A DNA stretch of 64,000 nucleotides from Klebsiella pneumoniae (GTDB taxonomy: Bacteria > Desulfobacterota > Binatia > UBA12015): contig CAMBZJ010000007.1 of the NCBI GenBank assembly GCA_945872365.1, positions 1 to 64,000 of the forward strand, written 5' to 3'. The position numbers and the translations under genes are program-made. Every line of letters begins with the position of its first letter. Position 1 is the stretch's first letter. The notes under the pieces were generated by a model that ran no database searches, was not told the DNA's origin, and saw only the letters and a program-made list of their open reading frames with translations. Positions 9,814-18,151 of the stretch are shown here, in pieces.

Positions 9814-10086
9814 ATCTTGCCTCCGGTTGGGTCCGGCGGCGACTCTCGTCCGGGCGGGTGCCGGGAGGCAAGCCCGCGGCCCCCCGGTGGCCGCGGGGGG
9901 CTTCCGAATATTCCCCCCGGGGCCCTCGCCGGGGGACCGCGGCAGGGCTCGCAGAGCCGCAAGCCGGGCGGGTCAGCGTCGGGGGGCGGCTTCAAAGATC
10001 CCTTCCCAAGGATGCGACGGCGTGCCAAGACTCTCCCTGTTGTACTGCTCTAGAGCCTTCCCCGACACCGTCGAAAGCGAGTCTTC

Positions 10087-10932
10087 ATGGACCCCAGAAT
10101 CCTCCGCCGGGGCCTAGCCTCGCTGCTCGCATGCGGACTGCTCCTCGTCTCCGGCGAGGCCCGGGCCCACAAGCAGTCGTTGAACTTCGCCGTGGGTCCG
10201 GTGCTGGGCACCGCGTCGCCGCTCCGCATCGCGAAGAGCGGCATGTTCAGGATCTCCCAATATGGCGGGGGGCTGTTGGCACTCGTCCTGCCGAAGGTAT
10301 TCGACCCGGCGGGCGCCAAGGCGAACGCGGCGGGGAACGAGATCCGCCTCGACCTGCGGGTGAACGGGGTCCCCCGGTCCGCGACGATGCCGTTCGACGT
10401 CGTGAACGGCAAGGCCAAGGCGGGCGGCTTCCTCTCCGACCCGCAGGACATCTTCAAGGGCGATCTCGTCGAAGTCGTCGCGATGGGCGCCTACGACGCC
10501 TCGGGCAGGCGCTTCGGCATGCTGGGCGTGAGCCCGGAAGCGAACCACCCGGTGCTGCGTTCCGGACTCGTCTTCGTCATCGACTCAGCGAGCCCGATCC
10601 GTTTCTCCCGCGGGGGCGATGCCCTGGTCCGCACGCGCGAGGGCTACATGAACAGCGGCTTCGACAAGCTCCTCGACTCATCGGGTGAGAAGATCGATTC
10701 GCCCGGCATCTACGTCGAGGTCGAGTACTCGATCGACGGCGGGCCGTTCCAGGTGGGCACCTACTCCTACGACATCGTCAACGGTCGGTCGCGGCCCGGC
10801 GGTCGTCCGCACACCTATCTTCCCGGTCTCGCCTTCGCCCAGACGGTCGAGGTGAAACGCGTGGACGTGTTCGACGCCGTCGGAAACCGCTTCGCGACGC
10901 TCGGCGTGAAGATCGTCTCGCCACGGGAGTAA
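10087..10932 (+). CDS. Secreted hypothetical protein with an internal duplication
   Basis: Signal peptide (LASLLACGLLLVSGEARA). Two similar halves containing ...DVVNGKAKAGG...AYDASGRRFGMLGV and ...DIVNGRSRPGG...VFDAVGNRFATLGV. Confidence 0.75.
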   Translation: MDPRILRRGLASLLACGLLLVSGEARAHKQSLNFAVGPVLGTASPLRIAKSGMFRISQYGGGLLALVLPKVFDPAGAKANAAGNEIRLDLRVNGVPRSATMPFDVVNGKAKAGGFLSDPQDIFKGDLVEVVAMGAYDASGRRFGMLGVSPEANHPVLRSGLVFVIDSASPIRFSRGGDALVRTREGYMNSGFDKLLDSSGEKIDSPGIYVEVEYSIDGGPFQVGTYSYDIVNGRSRPGGRPHTYLPGLAFAQTVEVKRVDVFDAVGNRFATLGVKIVSPRE

Positions 10933-10979
10933 GTCGCTTCGTCCCCGCCGGCCGGGGAGCGGCCCAAGTCCGTCGAGGC

Positions 10980-11666
10980 TCAGGTCTTCGCGAGATCCCG
11001 GGCCAGGCCGGCGAGTGCCGCGTCGGGCGGGATGCCGTGCGGAACCGACACGATCCGCGGGGCGACGCCGAGGTCCGCGAGGGTCTCCGCCAGCGTCGAA
11101 GTCGCCAGGTCGGTCTCGGCGGAGACGTGGTTCACGACCAGGGCCACGACCTCGAGGCCGCGGGCGCGGGCTGCCTCCAAGGTGAGCATCGCATGGTTGA
11201 TCGCGCCGAGGCGCGCAGCGACGACGACGACGAGGTGCGCATCGAGCGACCGGGCGAGGTCGGCGAAGGTCGCACGACCGGTGAGCGGCACGAGAAGGCC
11301 GCCCGCACCTTCGACGAGCAACCGGTCCACTTCGCGGGCACGCACGCGGCAGGCATCGACCACGGCATCGAGGTCGATGCGGACTCCGGCGCGGGCAGCG
11401 GCCACGGCCGGTGCCAGTGGCTCGGCGAAGCGGTACGGGCAGACAGCCTCGAGCGTCTCGCCGCCACCGGCGGCGGCGGCGAGCGCCGCCGCGTCGGCGG
11501 GTTGGAGCCTGCCGCCGACCGACTCACAGCCGGTCTCCGCGGGCTTGCGTGCCGCGACCCGCAGGCCGGCGCCTACCCATGCACGCAGCAATCCCGTCGA
11601 CACCCAGGTCTTGCCGACGCCGGTGTCGGTGCCGGTGACCAGGAGCGTATTGCGGAGGCCGCTCAT
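10980..11666 (-). CDS. bioD: ATP-dependent dethiobiotin synthetase
   Basis: LLVTGTDTGVGKTWVSTGLLRAW, ARKPAETGC, LLVEGAGGLLVPL. Confidence 0.94.
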   Translation of the reverse strand: MSGLRNTLLVTGTDTGVGKTWVSTGLLRAWVGAGLRVAARKPAETGCESVGGRLQPADAAALAAAAGGGETLEAVCPYRFAEPLAPAVAAARAGVRIDLDAVVDACRVRAREVDRLLVEGAGGLLVPLTGRATFADLARSLDAHLVVVVAARLGAINHAMLTLEAARARGLEVVALVVNHVSAETDLATSTLAETLADLGVAPRIVSVPHGIPPDAALAGLARDLAKT

Positions 11667-13010
11667 GCCTCGGTCACCTCGCGGATCGCGGCCGCCGCGG
11701 CGCCGACGAGCAGGTCCGCCTCGTCCTCGGTGAGCGAGAGCGGCGGCATGAGGACGATCACGTTGCCGAGCGGTCGCAGGATCACTGCGTGGCGCCGGGC
11801 CGCCTGGCACACCCGCTGGCCGATCCGCGCGCCCGGTTCGTAGGGCGTGCGCCGTTCGCGGTCGGCGACGAGTTCGATGCCGACCATGAGGCCGTGGCGG
11901 CGCACGTCGCCGACGTGCGCGAGCGGCTCGATCTCGCGCGCGAGCAGCTCGCCGATCCGCGCGGCGCGCGCGCGCGCACGGGCGAGCGTGTCCTCGCGCT
12001 CGAAGATGTCGAGGCTGGCGAGCGCCGCCGCGCAGCCGAGCGGGTTCCCGGTGTAGGTGTGCCCGTGGAAGAAGGCCACGAAGTCCTCGTACCGGCCGAG
12101 GAAAGCGGAGAAGATCTCCTCGGTCGCGAAGGTCGCCGCGAGCGGCAGGTAGCCGGCGGTCAGACCCTTTCCGACGCACAGCAGGTCGGGGCGCACCCCG
12201 GCGTGTCCGCAGGCGAACATCTCGCCGGTGCGCCCGAAGCCGGTCGCCACCTCGTCGCAGACCAGCAGTGCGCCGGCCTCGCGGACGAGCCGCTCGAGGC
12301 CGACCAGGTAGGCCGGTGGGTGCGTCCACATACCGGCGGCGCCCTGCACGAGCGGCTCGACGAATACCGCCGCGAGTTCGGACGCGTGGGCGCCGATCGC
12401 GCGGCGCGCGTCGTCGAGCGCCGCCGCGACGGCGGCGTCCCCGGAGAGGCCGTTGCGCCAGCGGAAGACGTGCGGCGGCAGGATCCGCACCACGTCGCGG
12501 AAGAGCAGGTCCTCGTGGTGGCGATGGAAGGTCTCGCTGTAGCCGATCGCGACCGCACCGATCGTGTCGCCGTGGTAGGCGTCGGCGAGCGAAGCGATGC
12601 GACGCCGCTCGGGGTGACCGCGCAGCCGCCAATACTGGAAGGCCATCTTGAGCGCGATCTCGACCGCGGTCGCGCCGGCATCGGAGTAGAACACCCGCGT
12701 GAGCCCCTCGGGTACGATGCCGACGAGGCGGGCCGCGAGTTCCGCCGCCCCGGGGTGCGTGAGCCCGAGCATCGTCGTGTGGGCGATGCGGCCCAGTTGC
12801 TCCACGACCGCGGCGTCGATCGCCGGGTGGCGGTGACCGTGCACGTTGCACCAGAGCGACGACACCCCGTCGAGGAAACGTCGACCGCGCTCGTCGACGA
12901 GCCAGTTGCCCTCCCCCGAGACGACGACGAGTGGCTCGTCGGCGAGCCAGTCGCTCATCTGCGTGAACGGGTGCCAGAGGTGGCGATGGTCGAGTTCGGC
13001 GATGCTCATG
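11663..13010 (-). CDS. bioA: Adenosylmethionine-8-amino-7-oxononanoate aminotransferase
   Basis: HLWHPFTQMSDW, VSSLWCNVHGHRHP, GTGFGRTGEMFACGHAGVRPDLLCVGKGLTAGYLPLAAT; 4-nt overlap with bioD. Confidence 0.95.
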
Positions 13011-14184
13011 CGACCTCCCCGGCACGCCCGCGGGCTGCGCGCACGAGGACGTCGATCGCGTGTTCGAGGTGGTCGTCGCGGTGGGTCGCGATCGGCGTGA
13101 GTCGCAGTCGCGCGCTCCCCTCGGGAACCGTGGGCGGCCGGACCGCAGGCGCCCAGACGCCGTCGGCGAATGCGCGCGCGGCCCAGGCGAGTGCCGCCTC
13201 GGCGGAGCCCGCGAGGAGCGGCACGATCGGCGACTCGAGCGGTGGCACCTCGAGCCCGGCCGCGAGCAACCCCTCGTGCAGCCGGCGCGCGCCGCGCCAC
13301 AGGCGCTCCCGGCGGGCGTCGTCGGTGCGGGCGATGCCGACCGCGATCCGCGCCCCGGCGACGACCGGCGGCGGCAGGGCGGTGGAGAAGACGTAGGCGC
13401 GCGCACGGTTCAGCAGCAGGTCGATCATCTCGCGCGAACCCGCGACGAACGCACCGTAGCCGCCGAGCGCCTTGCCGAGCGTCCCCATGCGCACGGCGAT
13501 CCGCTCGCCGAGTCCGAGCTCCTCGGCGAGCCCGGCGCCGGTCGGACCGAACACGCCGGTCGCATGCGCCTCGTCGAGCAGGATCCAGGCGCCGTGGCGT
13601 TCGGCGCTCACGACGATCGCGTCGAGCGGGGCCCGGGTCCCGTCCATGCTGAACACCGAGTCGGTCGCGACGAGCTTGCGGCGCGCCGGCGACGCCGCGA
13701 GCAGGCGGTCGAGCGCATCGACGTCGCGGTGCGGGTAGACGTGGACCGCGGCACGCGACAGGCGGCAACCGTCGATCAGGCTCGCGTGGTTCAGCGCGTC
13801 GCTGAAAATCGCGTCGCCCTCGCCGACCAGCGCCGCGAGCACGCCGATATTCGCGTGGTAGCCCGAGCCGAAGAGCAACGCCGCTTCCGCACCGAGCCAG
13901 GCCGCGAGTTCCCGCTCCAGCGAATCGTGATCCTCCATGTGGCCGCCGAGCAATGGCGAAGCCCCCGCCCCGGCGCCGACCTCGGCGAGCGCCGCGATCG
14001 CGCCGAGGACGACGCGCTCGTCGGCGGCGAGGCCGAGGTAGTTGTTCGAGCCCAGGCAGACCAGCCGGCGGCCCTCGATCTCGACCTCGGGCCCCTGGGC
14101 GCCGCGGACCACGCGCCGCGAACGCAGCAGCGCGCGCCGGTCGAGTTCTGCCAACTCCGCGCGCAGTTGCTCCCAGGCCGCCAT
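13006..14184 (-). CDS. bioF: 8-amino-7-oxononanoate synthase
   Basis: CLGSNNYLGLAADERV, GSGYHANIGVLAALVGEGDAIFSDALNHASLIDG, DEAHATGVFG, GTLGKALGGYGAFV. Confidence 0.94.
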   Translation of the reverse strand: MAAWEQLRAELAELDRRALLRSRRVVRGAQGPEVEIEGRRLVCLGSNNYLGLAADERVVLGAIAALAEVGAGAGASPLLGGHMEDHDSLERELAAWLGAEAALLFGSGYHANIGVLAALVGEGDAIFSDALNHASLIDGCRLSRAAVHVYPHRDVDALDRLLAASPARRKLVATDSVFSMDGTRAPLDAIVVSAERHGAWILLDEAHATGVFGPTGAGLAEELGLGERIAVRMGTLGKALGGYGAFVAGSREMIDLLLNRARAYVFSTALPPPVVAGARIAVGIARTDDARRERLWRGARRLHEGLLAAGLEVPPLESPIVPLLAGSAEAALAWAARAFADGVWAPAVRPPTVPEGSARLRLTPIATHRDDHLEHAIDVLVRAARGRAGEVA

Positions 14185-14190
14185 GCGGGG

Positions 14191-14219
14191 CTGCTAGGCG
14201 AGCACGCCAGGGCTGTCAA
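14191..14219 (-). promoter_or_regulatory. Predicted bioF promoter TTGACA-N17-TAGCAG on the minus strand
   Basis: TTGACA = complement of 14214-14219; 17-nt spacer; TAGCAG = complement of 14191-14196. Predicted TSS falls close to the bioF ATG at 14184. Confidence 0.5.
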
Positions 14220-14248
14220 CCTCGTCGGGTCGACGCGGTTGACAGCCC
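14210..14248. promoter_or_regulatory. BirA-type biotin operator: gggcTGTcAACC-N15-GGTTgACAgccc
   Basis: Perfect 12-bp inverted repeat (14210-14221 / 14237-14248) with a 15-nt spacer. Core matches the established BirA signal TTGTnAACC-N14..16-GGTTnACAA except the outermost base, and lies directly upstream of bioF. Confidence 0.8.
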
Positions 14249-14267
14249 GGGGTTCGGGCGTTTTCGA

Positions 14268-15605
14268 CTACTTGCCGGCGCGCGCGAGGGCCTCGACCGT
14301 GAAGTCCTTCGGATCGTAGGTCACCATCACATCGAGCGCCGAATTCGGGCTCGTCTTGCGGCCGGCGACCGTCGCGCGGTTCATCTTCACGTTCTCGGCG
14401 CACTGGAAGGAGAGGTTGGACCCCTGGATGTAGTCCTCCGTGCCGTCGGGGCGCGTCGCCTTCTGCAGATTGTACGCCATGACCTGCATCGTGTTCAGCA
14501 ATTCGCCCTTCCAGTCGAACTTGCGGTTCCAGGCGCCCTGGAACGACTCCTTGTCGAGCCACAGTTCGAGCTTGCCGAAGAGGTAGTAGCGATCCTTGGG
14601 CACGCCCTCGACGACGTAGAACTTGCGCTTCGCGAGAGCCGAGCCGATCGGCGCCCAGGCGACGCCCTTCCACGCGGGATCGTCGTAGCCTAGTTCCTTG
14701 CCCTCGGGCCAGAAGAAGCGCCAGCCGCCGTTCGGCTGCCACTTCGCGTCGTACTTGCCCTCGAGGTTGCGCGGGTCGACGAAGCGCAGGCCGTCGACTT
14801 CACCCTTGAACGTCCAGTTGAAGTCCTCGGGCTTCCCGTCGAAGAACGGTCCGTCGTCCTGGCTCATGTCGGAGCCGAGGAAGCCGTCCGAGCGGTTCGA
14901 CGGGCTGACCGAGCGCGCGCGGCGCAGCGCCGGCACGTAGGCCCAAGCCTGGTCGCGCTTGTTGGAGTCGCGATAGCGCCAGGCGAGCGCCGAGGTGCCG
15001 TTGAGATCGGCCGGCGCCTGGGTCTCGATGAGCGCCTGCGAGAGGAAGTTCTGCGGGTTTTCGATCTGGCGCTTCGCGGGCTGGCCGTCGTAGTAGAAGA
15101 AGTGCACGTCCTGGTCCGAGCGCCGTTCGAGCGACGTCGCCCCGACCCAGTTCACCTGCGACTGGGCGTGCAGGTTGCCGTAGGACAGGGTCATGTAGAA
15201 GTAGTTCCATACCGCCTTGGCCGCGGCCCTGGGATCGGCCGGATCGATCTTCGGGAACGGGAATCCGTAGATGTGCGGCGGCAGCTTGCCGGTCGACTTC
15301 TCGATGATCCCGCCGTCGGCGTCGAGGTCGAAGCGCCCGGCGTTCTTCTCGCTCGCGGTGGCGAAGTCGGGCGGGAAGTTGAAGCTCTTCCACTCGACGA
15401 CCTTGTTCTCGTATTCGCCCTTGCAGTAGTGGGCGAGGATCTCCTCCGGCAGCAGCCCCTCGGCCGACTTGCAGTTGTCCTTGCCGAGCGTCGACCCGAC
15501 GGCGGGGCCTGCACCGGCGTCGGCCCGGGCTGCGACGGGGGCGAGCAACGCGCCCGCGGAAAGCGCGAGGGCGAGGGCGATTCTCGATCTGGTCTTCACG
15601 AGCAT
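14268..15605 (-). CDS. DUF1329 family secreted (outer-membrane lipoprotein-sorting-like) protein
   Basis: Signal peptide; typical DUF1329 segments YGFPFPKIDPADPRAAAKAVWNYFY, RSDQDVHFFYYDG, QAWAYVPALRRARSVSPSNRSDGFLGSDMSQDD. Confidence 0.85.
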   Translation of the reverse strand: MLVKTRSRIALALALSAGALLAPVAARADAGAGPAVGSTLGKDNCKSAEGLLPEEILAHYCKGEYENKVVEWKSFNFPPDFATASEKNAGRFDLDADGGIIEKSTGKLPPHIYGFPFPKIDPADPRAAAKAVWNYFYMTLSYGNLHAQSQVNWVGATSLERRSDQDVHFFYYDGQPAKRQIENPQNFLSQALIETQAPADLNGTSALAWRYRDSNKRDQAWAYVPALRRARSVSPSNRSDGFLGSDMSQDDGPFFDGKPEDFNWTFKGEVDGLRFVDPRNLEGKYDAKWQPNGGWRFFWPEGKELGYDDPAWKGVAWAPIGSALAKRKFYVVEGVPKDRYYLFGKLELWLDKESFQGAWNRKFDWKGELLNTMQVMAYNLQKATRPDGTEDYIQGSNLSFQCAENVKMNRATVAGRKTSPNSALDVMVTYDPKDFTVEALARAGK

Positions 15606-15917
15606 GGCGTCGGTTCTCCGTTCGAGTCCGACGGTCCGGAAACTTCGGACCGTCGCACGCAAGGGGGCGGACGGGAAGAGGCCGGCGGACCGGCACGTCC
15701 ACCCTTATTCCCGGTCCCGGCCCGCACGGTCAAGGCGACCCGGAATCCCCGTGTCGGCTCGCCGGCGCAAGCGGGCGCTCGGGGGGGGGGCTCGCGCCGG
15801 GAGATTCCTCCAGGGAGCCGGCACGAACCGGCCCTGTCCGCCGCGCCGCGGCGCCGGCCGTAACTCCTCATGTCCTCCTTGCCCTGGGCCGCTTGCGGGG
15901 ATGTGGTAAGCCGCACC

Positions 15918-17327
15918 GTGGCCAAGGCGCGCAGCACCTTCGTCTGCCAGCAATGTGGCTCGCAGTTCTCCAAGTGGGTCGGCCGCTGTCCCGAGTGCGA
16001 CACCTGGGAGAGCGTCGTCGAGGAGGTCGCCGTGCCGCGCACGGCTGCGGCCTCGCAGCGCACCTCGATCGCGATCGGTGCGGCGCGCGACGCGAAGCCG
16101 ATACCGCTCTCGAGCGTCGCGCCCCAGGCCGGCAAGCGGCTGTCCTCCGGGCTCGCCGAACTCGACCGGGTGCTCGGCGGCGGCATCGTCGCCGGCTCGG
16201 CGACGCTGCTCGGCGGCGACCCGGGCATCGGAAAGTCGACGATCTCGCTGCAGGTCCTCGGCGAATTGGGGCGACGCGGCCTGAAGGCGCTCTACGTGAG
16301 CGGCGAGGAGTCCCCCGAGCAGGTGAAGCTCCGCGCCGACCGGCTCGGCTGCGGCGGCGACGTCCTGATCCTGCCCGAGACCTGCGTCGAGGAGGTGCTC
16401 GCACAGATCGAGGCGGTCGATCCCGCCGTGGTGCTGGTCGACTCGATCCAGACCATGCACTCGCGCGAACTCACCTCGGCGCCCGGCAGCGTCGGGCAGG
16501 TACGCGAGTGCGCGGCGGCGCTCGTCACGATGGCGAAGACGTCGGGGCGGCCGACGATCCTGATCGGTCACGTGACCAAGGAGGGCACGATCGCCGGGCC
16601 GAGGGTGCTCGAGCACGTCGTCGACACGGTACTCTACTTCGAGGGCGACTCCGACGGCGGACTGCGACTGCTGCGCGCGGTCAAGAACCGCTTCGGTCCG
16701 ACCAACGAGGTCGGCGTCTTCGAGATGGGCGAGGGCGGCCTGCGCGACGTCGCGAATCCCTCCGCCGTACTGCTCGCCGAGCGGCCCAAGGGGGCGCCGG
16801 GATCGGTCGTCTTTCCGACGGTCGAGGGGACGCGGCCGCTGCTGGTCGAGGTCCAGGCGCTTGCCGCAAAGTCCGCCCTTGCGATGCCGCGCCGCACCAC
16901 CCTCGGGCTCGACTCGAACCGCGTCGCGGTGCTGACTGCGATCGTCGACAAGCGCGCCGGACTCAAGCTCTACGAGCACGATCTCTTCGTCAGCATCGCC
17001 GGCGGCATCCGCGTGACCGAGCCGGCGGCCGACCTCGCGATCATCGCAGCGATCGGCTCGAGCGCGAGCGACCAGCCGCTCCCGGGCGATCTCGTCCTGT
17101 TCGGCGAGGTCGGACTCGCCGGCGAGGTGCGCGCCGTGCGCCACGCCGACACGCGCCTGCGCGAGGCCGCGAAGCTCGGCTTCGCGCGCGCGATCGTCCC
17201 CGCCGCGACTGCGCGATCGGTGAAGGCACCCGAGGGCCTGCAGGTGACCGGCGTCGCCTCGGTCGGCGAACTCTGGGGCGAGCTGTTCCGGGCGCGGCGG
17301 CCGCGCGCCCAGTCCCTCGATACCTGA
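15918..17327 (+). CDS. radA: DNA repair protein RadA/Sms
   Basis: Zinc finger FVCQQCGSQFSKWVGRCPECDTW, Walker A LLGGDPGIGKSTISLQV, KNRFGPTNEVGVFEM (KNRFG motif). GTG start VAKARSTF. Confidence 0.95.
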   Translation: MAKARSTFVCQQCGSQFSKWVGRCPECDTWESVVEEVAVPRTAAASQRTSIAIGAARDAKPIPLSSVAPQAGKRLSSGLAELDRVLGGGIVAGSATLLGGDPGIGKSTISLQVLGELGRRGLKALYVSGEESPEQVKLRADRLGCGGDVLILPETCVEEVLAQIEAVDPAVVLVDSIQTMHSRELTSAPGSVGQVRECAAALVTMAKTSGRPTILIGHVTKEGTIAGPRVLEHVVDTVLYFEGDSDGGLRLLRAVKNRFGPTNEVGVFEMGEGGLRDVANPSAVLLAERPKGAPGSVVFPTVEGTRPLLVEVQALAAKSALAMPRRTTLGLDSNRVAVLTAIVDKRAGLKLYEHDLFVSIAGGIRVTEPAADLAIIAAIGSSASDQPLPGDLVLFGEVGLAGEVRAVRHADTRLREAAKLGFARAIVPAATARSVKAPEGLQVTGVASVGELWGELFRARRPRAQSLDT

Positions 17328-17343
17328 GGCGAACCGGGCGGAC

Positions 17344-18123
17344 TCAGGCCGCGACGACGCGACGACGGAGGAAGTCGAGCACCAGCACCGTCGCGGCCGG
17401 GCCCTCGAGGTCGACCGGGATCACGTGACCGCTGCGCTCGAGCACGTGGAACTCCGGCGAGGCCGCGGCCATGCGCCGGGTGAGCCAGCGTGCGCCCGAG
17501 ATCGGGCAGACCCGGTCGCGACGCGCATGCACGACGAGGATCGGGAGCGAAGTCGACCGCCCCTCGCGGCGGATGCGGCGGCGCACGCTGCGGCGCAGCC
17601 GGTCGAACGAGAGCGCCGCGTCCACCGTCACCGGGGCCGACTTCGGATGCGCGGCACGCGCGACGTCGTCGCGGATGTCGCTCTCGGACTTGTCGAGCCG
17701 GCGGGCGCGCAGGCGTCGGGGCGCGAGCCAGTCGACGGTGCGCAGGGTCGCGCGCAGCCGGGCCGGCAGGCTGATGGCCGGCGAGAGCGTGACCAGCGCC
17801 GCGAGCCGTCGCGGCTCGGCGAGCGCGAGGTCGAGGCCGAGCAGCGCCCCCATCGAGAGTCCGACGACCGCGACACGACCATCACCGTGGGTCCGCGCCA
17901 GCTCCTCGAAGCCGTCGCGGACGGCCGCGCGCCAGGCCTCCTGGTGGTTCGGTTCGTCGGGCAATGCCGCGCCGTGGCCGGGCAGGCGAAGACCGACGAC
18001 GTCCCAACCCGCGGCCGCGAGCGGTGCCGCGAGCGGCTCCATTTCCTGGGGCGTTCCGGTGAAGCCATGCACCAGCAGCACGCCGCCCCGGCGTCCACCT
18101 CGGATCTCGAAAGCGTCGCTCAT
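17344..18123 (-). CDS. Alpha/beta hydrolase (carboxylesterase-like)
   Basis: VLLVHGFTGTPQEM, VVGLSMGALLGLDLA, ILVVHARRDRVCP, ERSGHVIPVD. Confidence 0.88.
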   Translation of the reverse strand: MSDAFEIRGGRRGGVLLVHGFTGTPQEMEPLAAPLAAAGWDVVGLRLPGHGAALPDEPNHQEAWRAAVRDGFEELARTHGDGRVAVVGLSMGALLGLDLALAEPRRLAALVTLSPAISLPARLRATLRTVDWLAPRRLRARRLDKSESDIRDDVARAAHPKSAPVTVDAALSFDRLRRSVRRRIRREGRSTSLPILVVHARRDRVCPISGARWLTRRMAAASPEFHVLERSGHVIPVDLEGPAATVLVLDFLRRRVVAA

Positions 18124-18151
18124 CAGGATCCGGCGGCGGACGTCGCCGTCC

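Noticed and set aside
10980-13406. 808-aa minus ORF covering bioA and bioD
   Set aside because: Looked like a BioA-BioD fusion, but the BioD part is in this frame while real BioA is in another frame (11663..13010). They are two overlapping genes, not a fusion.
15780-15790. G10 homopolymer between the DUF1329 gene and radA as a phase-variation switch
   Set aside because: Located in intergenic sequence with no promoter elements around it that I could place; more likely compositional or a sequencing-sensitive tract.
17344-18123. Candidate BioH for the nearby biotin operon
   Set aside because: It is a generic alpha/beta hydrolase several kb away beyond radA, with no specific BioH evidence. bioB, bioC and bioH are simply not identifiable in this window.
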